16,292 bases of DNA, taken from JAJNBA01 sp035512775. GTDB taxonomy: Bacteria; Actinomycetota; UBA4738; HRBIN12. The stretch spans positions 1-16,292 of the forward strand of contig DATKDI010000060.1 of assembly GCA_035512775.1 (NCBI GenBank), written 5' to 3'. Each line of letters starts with the position of its first letter. Positions within the stretch are counted from its first letter, which is position 1. Below the pieces are notes generated by a model, which was not told the origin of the DNA, ran no database searches, and was given only the letters and a program-made list of their open reading frames with translations. Shown here piece after piece: positions 5,189 through 16,292 of the stretch. The translations under genes were made by a program, and so were the position numbers.

Positions 5189-7316
5189 AGCGCTCGGACG
5201 AGCGCTCCGCGCCCTCGAACCGCAGCAGCATCAGCGAGTGCGCGACGAGGTTCAGCGCTTCGCGGCGCACCACCCGCGCGTGACCTGGCCGGGCGGTGTT
5301 GAGGACCTCGTGCCAGAGGCCGTTCCCCTCGAGGCGCGGCAACGTGACCTTCCTGGAGCGGGAGCCGCCGTTCAGGAGCAGCAGCACCGTGTCACCCCGG
5401 ATCAGACGCCCGCGTTCGTCACGTTCGTCCGTCGCCCGCCCCGGGATCAGCATCCCCAGGACACGGTTCTCCGGATCCGACCAATCCGCGTCGGTCATCT
5501 CGGCGCCGTCCGCGCGAACCCACATCACGTCCTTCTGGCGACCGCCGTCGAGCATCCCGCTGAAGAACGAGCGCCGTCGCAACACGGGATTCGACCGGAA
5601 GATCTTCAGCGTTTCCCGAGTGAACCTCAGCATGTCCAGGTCTCGGCGCTCCCAGTCGAACCAGCTCAGCTCGTTGTCCTGGCAGTACGCGTTGTTGTTC
5701 CCGCCCTGGGAGCGGCCGATCTCGTCACCGCCGAGGAGCATCCGCACGCCCTGGGAGAAGACGAGCGTGGCCATCAGGTTGCGCTTCATCCGCTGGCGGA
5801 TCTCGACGACCTCAGGCTGGTCGGTCGGACCCTCGACGCCCCAGTTGGACGAGTAGTTCTCGTCCGTCCCGTCCTTGTTGCCGTCACCGTTCGGCTCGTT
5901 GTGCTTCTCCGCGTACATGACCAGGTCCTGCTGCGTGAAGCCGTCGTGCGCCGTCACGAAGTTCACCGAGGCGTAGGTGTTGCGGCCGCTCGCCTCGTAC
6001 AGGTCGCTGGAGCCGGACAGCCGGAACGCGAGCTCCGGAAGCTGTCCCGGATCGCCTCGCCAGAACCTCCGTACGCAGTCGCGGTACTTCCCGTTCCACT
6101 CGGCCCAGCCCACCGGGAAGTTGCCGACCTGGTACCCGCCCGGTCCGACGTCCCACGGCTCGGCGATCAGCTTCACCTGCGAGAGCACCGGGTCCTGCTG
6201 GATGATGTCGAAGAATGTCCCGAGGCGATTCACCTCGTACAGCCCCCGGGCCAGGACCGGCGCGAGGTCGAACCGGAAGCCGTCGACGTGCATCTCGAGC
6301 ACCCAGTGTCGGAGGCTGTCCATGATCAGCTGGATCGCGCGCGGGTGCAGCATGTTGAGGCTGTTCCCGGTCCCCGAGAAGTCGATGAAGTAACGGGCAT
6401 CCTCGGGTGACAGGCGATAGAAGGCCTTGTTGTCGATGCCTCGGAGGGACAGGGTCGGCCCGAGGTGGCTCCCCTCGGCCGTGTGGTTGTAGACCACATC
6501 GAGGATCACCTCGATGCCGGCGCGGTGCAAGGTCTTCACCATCGACTTGAACTCGTAGACCTGCTGGCCGACCGTGTGCGTCGCGTAGCCATGATGCGGG
6601 GCGAAGAACCCGATGGAGTTGTATCCCCAGTAGTTGGACAGCCCGCGCTCGACGAGGACCCGGTCGTCGACGAACTGGTGCACGGGCATGAGCTCCACCG
6701 CGGTGACTCCGAGCGATCGCAGATGTTCGAGGACCGGATCGTGCGCGAGCGCGAGGTACGTGCCCCTGATCTCGGGCGGGATCGACGGGTGGAGCTTCGT
6801 GAATCCCTTCACGTGCGTCTCGTAGACCACCGTGCGGTTCCATGGCGTCTCGGGGCGCCGATCCTCTCCCCAGGTGAAGGCCGGATCGATCACGATGCAC
6901 TTCGGCATCGCGCCGGCGCTGTCCCGCTCGTCGAAGGAGAGGTCTTCATCGGGATGCCCGATCTCGTATCCGTACACGGAGTCGTTCCATCGGACCGGCC
7001 CGCTCATCGCCCGCGCGTACGGATCGAGGAGCAACTTGTTCGCGTTGAATCGGTGACCCTCACGAGGCTCGTAGGGGCCGTGGACGCGGTAGCCGTAGAG
7101 GCGCCCCGGCCGCACGTCGGGCAGGTAGGCGTGCCAGAGCAGGTCGGTTCGGTTGGTGAGCGGGATCCGCTCGGCCTCGACCGCGTCGTCCGGCCGGTCG
7201 TAGAGACAGAGGTCGACGCCCGTGGCGTGCTCGGAGAAGAGCGAGAAGTTCACGCCCTCGCCATCCCACGTCGCGCCCTGCGGGTACGGGGTCCCCGGCC
7301 ACACCCGGATCGTCAC
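5172..7316 (-). CDS. glgX: Glycogen debranching enzyme GlgX
   Basis: This 714-residue GH13 (subfamily 11) enzyme hydrolyses alpha-1,6 branch points in glycogen, acting on short side chains. It begins VTIRVWPGTPYPQGATWDGEG with a CBM48-type module (about residues 5-105), followed by the catalytic barrel. GH13 catalytic residues are visible: nucleophile Asp350 in FRFDLAP, acid/base Glu386 in IAEPWDVG, and Asp458 in TAHDGFT. The segments LDVVYNHTAEG, YCQDNELSWFDW and GGDEIGRSQGGNNN are typical of GlgX and isoamylases. I chose the GTG at 7316 because it overlaps the glgB stop as GTGA and has GGAGGGG (7333-7327) ten bases upstream. The open frame extends further upstream, but only into glgB. It is the last gene of the operon. 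The C-terminal tail is low-complexity. Confidence 0.96.
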   Translation of the reverse strand: MTIRVWPGTPYPQGATWDGEGVNFSLFSEHATGVDLCLYDRPDDAVEAERIPLTNRTDLLWHAYLPDVRPGRLYGYRVHGPYEPREGHRFNANKLLLDPYARAMSGPVRWNDSVYGYEIGHPDEDLSFDERDSAGAMPKCIVIDPAFTWGEDRRPETPWNRTVVYETHVKGFTKLHPSIPPEIRGTYLALAHDPVLEHLRSLGVTAVELMPVHQFVDDRVLVERGLSNYWGYNSIGFFAPHHGYATHTVGQQVYEFKSMVKTLHRAGIEVILDVVYNHTAEGSHLGPTLSLRGIDNKAFYRLSPEDARYFIDFSGTGNSLNMLHPRAIQLIMDSLRHWVLEMHVDGFRFDLAPVLARGLYEVNRLGTFFDIIQQDPVLSQVKLIAEPWDVGPGGYQVGNFPVGWAEWNGKYRDCVRRFWRGDPGQLPELAFRLSGSSDLYEASGRNTYASVNFVTAHDGFTQQDLVMYAEKHNEPNGDGNKDGTDENYSSNWGVEGPTDQPEVVEIRQRMKRNLMATLVFSQGVRMLLGGDEIGRSQGGNNNAYCQDNELSWFDWERRDLDMLRFTRETLKIFRSNPVLRRRSFFSGMLDGGRQKDVMWVRADGAEMTDADWSDPENRVLGMLIPGRATDERDERGRLIRGDTVLLLLNGGSRSRKVTLPRLEGNGLWHEVLNTARPGHARVVRREALNLVAHSLMLLRFEGAERSSERSGGGS
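5186..5209. repeat. Perfect 11-bp inverted repeat inside the glgX 3' end
   Basis: CGGAGCGCTCG and CGAGCGCTCCG are separated by only two bases. The repeat encodes part of the C-terminal tail of GlgX, rich in serine, glutamate and arginine. It abuts the neighbouring terminator hairpin and shares three bases with it, so the two form a tandem or mutually exclusive structure. It may strengthen termination of the plus-strand ACT transcript. Confidence 0.6.
7313..7316 (-). promoter_or_regulatory. GTGA stop/start overlap, glgB to glgX
   Basis: The glgX GTG start and the glgB TGA stop share four bases, which implies translational coupling. A GGAGGGG Shine-Dalgarno sequence lies inside the glgB 3' end. 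Confidence 0.8.
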
Positions 7317-9217
7317 GAGGCCGGAACCCCTCCACGCCGGTCGGCTCCGGGCCGGAAGAACAGGCAGGAAAGTGGGGGAAGCACGATCTCCGTGCTGTGC
7401 GGTCGGCCGTGCCACGGCGTCGGCTCCGCCATCACTCGACCGAGGTTCCCCATGCCCGAGCCCCCGTAGATCTCGGCATCGCTGTTCAACGCTTCGAGCC
7501 ACACGCCTCCATCCGGCAGCCCGATGCGGAAGCGCTCGTGCGGCATCGGGGTGAGGTTCAGCGCGACCACGATCACGTCGCGCACGGACGGACCGCGTCG
7601 GAGGAAGCACAGCGTGCCCCCTTCGGCGTCCGAGGCGTCGATCCATTCGGATCCGCGGGGTTCCGCGTCGAACGCGTGCAGCGCCGGCTCGGCGCGATGC
7701 AACGCGTTGAGGTCGCCCACCCAGCGGGCGATCCCGGCGTGCGGGGGATCGTCGAGGAGGGGCCATTCGACGCTCGCATCGTGATCCCATTCGCTCGGCT
7801 GACCGAGCTCATCGCCCATGAAGAGGAGCTTCTTGCCGGTCTGCGCCCACTGGTAGCCGAACAGCAGCCGGAGGTTGGCGAACCGCTGCCAGTCATCGCC
7901 CGGCATCTTGCCGAGGAGGGAGCCCTTCCCATGGACGACCTCGTCGTGAGACAGCGGCAGCACGAAGTTCTCCGAGTACGCGTACACCTGTCGGAAGGTG
8001 AGCTCGTGGTGGTGGTAGCGCCGGTGGATCGGCTCGCGGCGCAAGTGCTGCAGTGTGTCGTGCATCCAGCCCATGTCCCATTTGAACCCGAAGCCGAGCC
8101 CGCCCACGTCGGTCGGACGCGACACCATCGGCCAGGCGGTGGATTCCTCCGCGTAGGTCTGGATGCCCGGGTGCTCCCGGTACACGTCCTCGTTCAGCCG
8201 GCGGAGGAACGAGACCGCCTCGAGGTTCTCACGACTGCCGTGGACGTTCGGCAGCCACTCACCTTCCTTCCGCGAGTAGTCGAGGTAGAGCATCGAGGCG
8301 ACGGCATCTACGCGCAGCCCGTCCGCGTGATACGCGCGGAGCCAGTGGTCGGCGCTGGAGAGCAGGAAGCTCCTGACCTCGTTGCGTCCGTAGTTGAAGA
8401 TCAGCGTGTGCCAATCCGGGTGGTACCCGCGGCGGGGGTCCGCATGCTCGTACAGGTGTGTCCCGTCGAAGTACGCCAGGCCGTGCTCGTCCGCGGGGAA
8501 ATGGGATGGCACCCAGTCGAGGATCACGCCCAGACCTCGCTGGTGCAGATGGTCGATCAGGAACATCAGGTCTTGGGGCGTACCGAACCTGCTCGTGGGC
8601 GCGAAGTAGCCGGTCGTCTGGTATCCCCACGAGCCGTAGAACGGATGCTCCATGATCGGCAGCAGCTCGACGTGCGTGAAGCCGAGGTCGAGCGCGTGCT
8701 CGGCGAGAGGAGGCGCGACGTCCCGATAGTCGAGCCAGCCACCGTCCTTCCCGCGCCGCCACGAGCCGAGGTGCACCTCGTAGATCGACATGGGTGCCGA
8801 CAGCTCGTTCCGCTTCTCGCGGCCGGCGAGCCATCCGTCGTCGGCCCAGTCGTAGGAGAGATCCCATACGACGGAGCCCGTCTTCGGCGGTGTCTCCGAG
8901 CGGAACGCGAACGGGTCGGCCTTGTCGACGCGGTAGCCGGCGTGGCGCGAGCGGATGTGGAACTTGTAGGTCTGCCCGGTGAGCGCTCCTTCGACGAGCC
9001 CGGACCAGATGCCGGAGGAGCCAACCGGCTCGAACGGATGTGACTCCGAGTTCCAGCCGTTGAAGTCGCCGATCACCGAGACCTGTTGCGCGTTCGGAGC
9101 CCAGACGGAGAACGACGTGCCGTCGGGACCGACGTGGGCTCCCAGCTTCTCGGCGAGGCGGCCGTGCGTTCCCTCCGCGAAGAGGTACAGGTCGTCCGCG
9201 GTCAGATCCGGGTTCAT
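7313..9217 (-). CDS. glgB: 1,4-alpha-glucan branching enzyme GlgB
   Basis: This 634-residue GH13 (subfamily 9) enzyme cuts alpha-1,4 chains and re-attaches the piece through alpha-1,6 links. The CBM48 module lies at about residues 25-115 (TSFSVWAPNAQQVSVIGDFNGWN), followed by the barrel with YEVHLGSWRR, GSWGYQTTGYFAPTSRFGTP and DWVPSHFP. Catalytic residues are Asp304 (LRVDAVASMLYLDYSR), Glu357 (YAEESTAWP) and Asp425 (LSHDEVVHGKGSL). Their mutual spacing equals that of E. coli GlgB Asp405/Glu458/Asp526. The N-terminus is shorter than in E. coli because only one N-terminal module is present. The ATG at 9217 is fixed by GGGAGG five bases upstream, directly after the malQ stop. In this operon it should branch the linear glucan made by GlgE. 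The preceding open frame overlaps malQ and is not coding. Confidence 0.97.
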   Translation of the reverse strand: MNPDLTADDLYLFAEGTHGRLAEKLGAHVGPDGTSFSVWAPNAQQVSVIGDFNGWNSESHPFEPVGSSGIWSGLVEGALTGQTYKFHIRSRHAGYRVDKADPFAFRSETPPKTGSVVWDLSYDWADDGWLAGREKRNELSAPMSIYEVHLGSWRRGKDGGWLDYRDVAPPLAEHALDLGFTHVELLPIMEHPFYGSWGYQTTGYFAPTSRFGTPQDLMFLIDHLHQRGLGVILDWVPSHFPADEHGLAYFDGTHLYEHADPRRGYHPDWHTLIFNYGRNEVRSFLLSSADHWLRAYHADGLRVDAVASMLYLDYSRKEGEWLPNVHGSRENLEAVSFLRRLNEDVYREHPGIQTYAEESTAWPMVSRPTDVGGLGFGFKWDMGWMHDTLQHLRREPIHRRYHHHELTFRQVYAYSENFVLPLSHDEVVHGKGSLLGKMPGDDWQRFANLRLLFGYQWAQTGKKLLFMGDELGQPSEWDHDASVEWPLLDDPPHAGIARWVGDLNALHRAEPALHAFDAEPRGSEWIDASDAEGGTLCFLRRGPSVRDVIVVALNLTPMPHERFRIGLPDGGVWLEALNSDAEIYGGSGMGNLGRVMAEPTPWHGRPHSTEIVLPPLSCLFFRPGADRRGGVPAS

Positions 9218-9222
9218 CGTGA

Positions 9223-9228
9223 CCTCCC
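9223..9228 (-). promoter_or_regulatory. glgB ribosome binding site
   Basis: GGGAGG sits between the malQ TGA (9231-9229) and the glgB ATG (9217), five bases before the start. It decides the glgB start and explains why this junction, unlike the other three, is not a GTGA overlap. Confidence 0.75.
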
Positions 9229-11354
9229 TCACGACTCCCTGGCTCTTCCAGGCACGCCGGTCTCTCCGGTGTCTCCGCTTCCGCCGGTTCCTCCGCTTCG
9301 TCGTGCCCGGTGTATGCGTTCGAGTGTCGAGGCGATCTCCGGACGACGTCGGATCTCCTCGAGCGTCCACGGATACCGGCGACGCCAGTTCAGCCGTTCC
9401 GGTCCGGTGCCCGGCACGTTCTGCGGGTCGGCCTCGAGCAACAGGTCGCCGAGCGAGGCCATCACGATCGCGGCGCGGCTCGCGGCCAGCCGCTCGAGCG
9501 ATGCTTCCAATGATGCGCGCGGGTCCTCGCCGTCGGGGTCGGCGAGGAGCCCGGGGAGCGACGCGGGCAATGCTCCGCGCACCTCGCGTCGCGCCTCCAG
9601 GATCCGCTGCGCCTGCGTGTGATCGATCAGGCCGAGCTCCTCTCGGAGCGGGACGTCGGTCCCGCGCCAGAAGCCTGCCCACGTGGGCATGTCGTGGGTG
9701 TTCAGGGCGGCGACGGACTCGGCCGGTGGCTCGGGGAGGCCGGCGCCGCCGGCCTCCCGCTGCGCGACGTAGGTCCGCAGGAGCCGGTGTGCCTTCATCG
9801 CGGGACGGACGTAACCCGGGACGGTGCCGAGGTCTTCGCCCACGACGACCGCTCCGGTCTCGTTCGCGGCGATCGAGAGCAGCGCGTACCACTCCTGCGC
9901 CCGATAGCGGACGTACACGCCGTCTTGGGCCGACGCGCCCCGCGGCACCCAATAGAGCCGGTGCAGCCCGATCACGTGATCGATGCGGGCGACCGCCGCG
10001 TACCGCAACAGCGTGCGGAACACCTCGTCGTGGTAGCGGTAGCCGGCCGCACGGGCGCCGTGCGGATGCGGCGGCGGCGCTCCCCAGTCCTGGCCCTGGG
10101 ACCAGAACGCGTCCGGAGGGGCGCCGGCCGCGACGTCCGGCGCGAACGAGTCACGTTCGCGCCAGACGTCGTAGCCGGCGCCGTTCACCCCGATCGGGAG
10201 GTCGAGCATCAGGCCGCCGGCCGCGCCCGCTCGCCCGGCGGCCTCCGACAGCTGCTGGGAAGCCACCCACTGGACGAAGAGGTGGTAGCGCGCCCGGTCG
10301 TCGTCGAGGGCCGATCCGGCGAGCGCGCCTTCGCGTTCGATCCGCGGCCACGCGCCCCACCAGGCGCCGCGCCGCTCGACCTCCGCGCGGAACCGCGCGT
10401 AGTCGGCGGCGCGCGGGTTCGCGGCGAACTCGGTCAGGCCTTCCGGGGGGTTCCCCCGGAAGGCTTGCTGGGCCAGAGGGTCGAGCACCCGCCGCTTCGC
10501 GGCGGCGACGGCCGGGTGATCGGTGAGCTCGTTCTTGCGGAGCCTGGCGATCTGCTCGCGGAACGACGGGTCATCCAGCGCCTCGCGGGCTTCCTCGCTC
10601 GCGTCCAGACCGGGCGCCCGGGCCACGTCGATGTACGTCTCGTTCCAGAAGAGACGGCTGGCCGGCGAGTACGGACTCGGCTCGACCATCGGCTCGTCGA
10701 GGAACTGTGCGAACAGGGGGAGCGTCGCCGTCACCGACCCGCCTCGCTCATCGATCCACCCTCGGAACGCCGCCAGCTCGGAGAAGCTCCCGACCCCCCA
10801 GTCGTGCTCCGCGCGAAGCGCGTAGAGAGGCGCGAACACACCCCACCATCGCCCGCCGGGCTGCGGGCACCTCCGTGGCGCCGAGAGGACGAGGGCGCGG
10901 ACCGGGTCGCCCTCGAGTGTGTCGACCCAGAGTTGGTGTCTCCCCGCCGGAAGGCGGTGGCGGATCGGCAGCCGCACCGGTTCGAACCCGGCCTCCGACG
11001 AACCTGTCGCGGCCGGCGTGCTCACTTCCCAGTGGCTCGGGTCCTCGCCTACGGAGGTGAGCGCGAAACGTGTCTCCCGGCCGCGTTCCGATGTGGGCGC
11101 CCGCATCTCGACGCCGGACAGCCGCCCGTCCCACGCGACGATCACGGGCTCGACGCGACGTCGAGCGAGCTCCTCCTTGCGAGCCCGCAACGCCTCGGCC
11201 GCGTCTCCGAGCGACGTGATCGGCGCACCCATCGCGCGGAGCACGGCGATCGTGCTGTCGATGCCCGCCTGTACGCGCTTGCCGAAGACGCTCGTGTAGC
11301 TTTCCTGCACGCCGTACAGTCGCGCAAGCTCTCGAAGCGCTCGCCGGTCGTCCC

Positions 11355-11358
<4 letters not shown>
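9229..11358 (-). CDS. malQ: 4-alpha-glucanotransferase MalQ (GH77)
   Basis: This 709-residue amylomaltase moves alpha-1,4-glucan segments between maltodextrins, recycling short chains released by debranching. The N-terminal region (about residues 1-170) matches the extra domain of actinobacterial MalQ, starting with LARLYGVQESYTSVFGKRV. The GH77 barrel follows (WGVFAPLYALRAEHDWGVGSFSEL). Catalytic residues are nucleophile Asp460 in ARIDHVIGLHRLYWVP, acid/base Glu508 in VVVGEDLGTVP, and Asp556 in LNTHDMPT. The GTG at 11358 overlaps the treS-pep2 stop as GTGA, with GAGGG close upstream. The last 24 residues are a Gly/Thr/Ser-rich tail (GGTGGSGDTGETGVPG) that ordinary MalQ does not need; its DNA looks like drifted short repeats. 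Confidence 0.95.
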
Positions 11359-14698
<3,340 letters not shown>

Positions 14699-14702
<4 letters not shown>

Positions 14703-16292
14703 GGAGCGGGACTCCCGGCCTCGATCGCGAGCACGTGCCCCGGCTGATGCCCGGGATGCAGTTCCACGAAGTTCCGAGCACCCGACCACGCGAAGGACTG
14801 ACCCGTCAGGAGATCGCGCGCGACGAAGGCCGCGTCCCAGGCCATCCCGAGCTCGGGCATGCGCAAGTCCACCCACCCCGACCGAGGCTGCTCCGGATCG
14901 AGGTTGAGGATGACGACGACGGGGTCGCTCCCGTCGGGCAGCGTCTTGCTGTAGGCGATCATCCGATCGTTCTCGACCGGATGGAAGCGCAGCGTTCGGT
15001 CGTGCTGGAGTGCCGGGTGCTCCCTGCGGATCAGGTTCACGCGGGCGATCAACTCCCGCATGCCGGTGGCCGCGACGTTCCGGAAGCGGCGCTGATACTT
15101 CTCGGAATCGCGGTACTCCTCCGAGCCGGGATCCCTCGGCGCGTGCTCCATGTGCTCGAACGCCGGCCCGAAGATCCCGTAGTTCGCACCGAGCGTCGCC
15201 GCCAGCAGATAGCGCAGCCGGAATGCCGGAGGGCCACCCTCCTGGAGCTGGTCGGTGAGGATGTCGGGCGTGTTCGGCCAGAGGTTGGGCCGAAGGAAGT
15301 CGCGCACGGGGGGCTGCGTGAGCTCGGTGAGGTACTCCGTCAGCTCGTCCTTCGATCGTCGCCACGTGAAGTACGTGTAGGACTGGTCGAAGCCGATCTT
15401 GGCCAGCCGTTCCATGACGCGGGGGCGCGTGAACGCCTCCGACAGGAACAGGACGTCGGGATGGTCGCGCTTCACATCAGCGAGCAACCACTCCCAGAAG
15501 GAGAACGGCTTCGTATGCGGGTTGTCCACGCGGAAGATCGGCACTCCCTTCTCCACCCAGAACAGGACCACGTCCCGCAGGGCTCCCCAGAGCCCGTCGC
15601 GGTCCTTCGTCTCGAAGTCGAAAGGGTAGATGTCCTCGTACTTCTTCGGCGGGTTCTCGGCGAACCGGATCGTGCCGTCGGCGCGGTGCAGGAACCACTC
15701 GGGATGCTCCTTCACCCAGGGATGGTCGGGTGAGCATTGGAACGCGAGGTCGAGGGCAAGCTCCATGTCCTGGCGCTTCAGCTCGGCCAGCAGGTGTTGC
15801 AGATCATCGAAGGTACCGAGGTCCGGATGGATCGCGGTGTGGCCTCCCGTCTCCGACCCGATCGCCCAGGGGCTCCCGGGGTCGTCCGGGCCGGCGGTGG
15901 TCGTGTTGTTCGAGCCCTTGCGGCTGGTCCGGCCGATCGGATGGATGGGCGGGAGGTAGAGGACGTCGAAGCCGAGCTCCGCGATGTCCGGCACGAGTGC
16001 CGCGACGTCGCGGAGCGTTCCGTGTCGATCGGGATCGGGGGAGGCCGAGCGAGGGAACAGCTCGTACCAGGCGCCGTGACGCGCCCGCTCCCGCGCCGCC
16101 ACGAGCTCGAACTCGTCGGACGCGGCCGCGCCACGGCGCCTGTCCGGGTGCCCGATCATCAGGGCGTTCAGCTCCCGGGAGAGGGCGAGCTCGGCCGCCT
16201 CGCGGCCGGGACGGCGGAGTCGGGTGGCCGCCCGCTTGAGCGCCTCGGCATCGGCATCGGCGTCGGCGCCGGCGGCGCGTGCGCGCCGCGCG
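14699..16292 (-). CDS. glgE: Alpha-1,4-glucan:maltose-1-phosphate maltosyltransferase GlgE, N-terminus cut by window edge
   Basis: About 530 C-terminal residues are visible and the frame remains open to position 16292; the family is usually about 660-700 residues, so roughly 130-170 are missing. GlgE (GH13 subfamily 3) extends alpha-1,4-glucan two glucose units at a time using maltose-1-phosphate. Evidence includes ARHGAWYELFPRS, DVLYLPPIHPIG with RKGSNN, IFRVDNPHTKPFSFW with the nucleophile Asp (codon 15526-15524), FLSEAFTRP with the acid/base Glu (15439-15437) and LWPNTPDIL with the third Asp (15265-15263). An ATG at 16159 is internal: upstream codons continue in frame with GlgE-like sequence (ELALSRELNALM). 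The visible start of the window end codes for an Ala/Asp/Arg-rich stretch built on a short GATGCC-type repeat. It is the first visible operon gene; its promoter lies outside. Confidence 0.95.

Noticed and set aside
7317..7790. Upstream extension of the glgX frame to an earlier start
   Set aside because: The extension lies wholly inside glgB, and its translation is basic and lacks family resemblance. The GTG at 7316 has a Shine-Dalgarno sequence and a 4-nt overlap.
9218..9952. Upstream extension of the glgB frame
   Set aside because: It overlaps the coding 3' end of malQ in another frame, giving Arg-rich sequence. The ATG at 9217 has a strong ribosome binding site.
14703..15365. Upstream extension of the treS-pep2 frame
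   Set aside because: It overlaps glgE in a different frame and has no resemblance to trehalose synthase. The GTG at 14702 fits the operon pattern.
16157..16159. ATG as the true start of glgE
   Set aside because: In-frame GlgE-like codons continue upstream to the window edge. A start here would remove the N-terminal domain normally present in the family.

Overview
The window is GC-rich and densely coding, with mostly G or C third codon positions. Gene content points to an uncultured or little-studied Actinomycetota lineage: the complete visible set of genes for the GlgE (maltose-1-phosphate) alpha-glucan pathway, a trehalose synthase fused to maltokinase, and TAnnnT-type -10 boxes close to start codons. 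No rRNA marker is present, so class-level placement is not possible.

Layout. (1) Positions 1-1452, minus strand: the N-terminal two thirds of a trimethylamine-dehydrogenase-like flavoprotein that runs off the left edge. (2) Positions 1453-1821: a non-coding gap between divergent genes. (3) Positions 1822-5137, plus strand: a YciI-like protein, tryptophan 2,3-dioxygenase, a predicted lipoprotein with beta-propeller-like sequence, and a tandem pair of paralogous double-ACT proteins. (4) Positions 5146-5209: two strong hairpins where the plus- and minus-strand gene sets converge. (5) Positions 5172-16292, minus strand: the glucan operon, read in the order glgE (N-terminus beyond the right edge), treS-pep2 fusion, malQ, glgB, glgX.

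The five operon genes are extremely tight. Three of the four junctions are 4-nt GTGA overlaps (glgE/treS-pep2, treS-pep2/malQ, glgB/glgX). The fourth, malQ/glgB, has an 11-nt gap that holds the glgB Shine-Dalgarno sequence. Together the products would isomerise trehalose to maltose (TreS), phosphorylate it (Pep2), polymerise maltose-1-phosphate into linear alpha-1,4-glucan (GlgE), branch it (GlgB), and debranch and rework it (GlgX, MalQ). One transcript could therefore cover synthesis and turnover of an alpha-glucan from trehalose. No glgA or glgC is seen in the window.

The most unusual item is the left-edge flavoprotein. It keeps the flavin-linking cysteine and catalytic triad of trimethylamine dehydrogenase, but one of the four iron-sulfur cysteines is serine and one substrate-cage tryptophan is valine. 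I saw no tRNA, rRNA, CRISPR array, insertion sequence or prophage gene. I see no clearly novel multi-gene system; the best leads are the variant flavoprotein and the double-ACT pair with an inverted repeat over its promoter.
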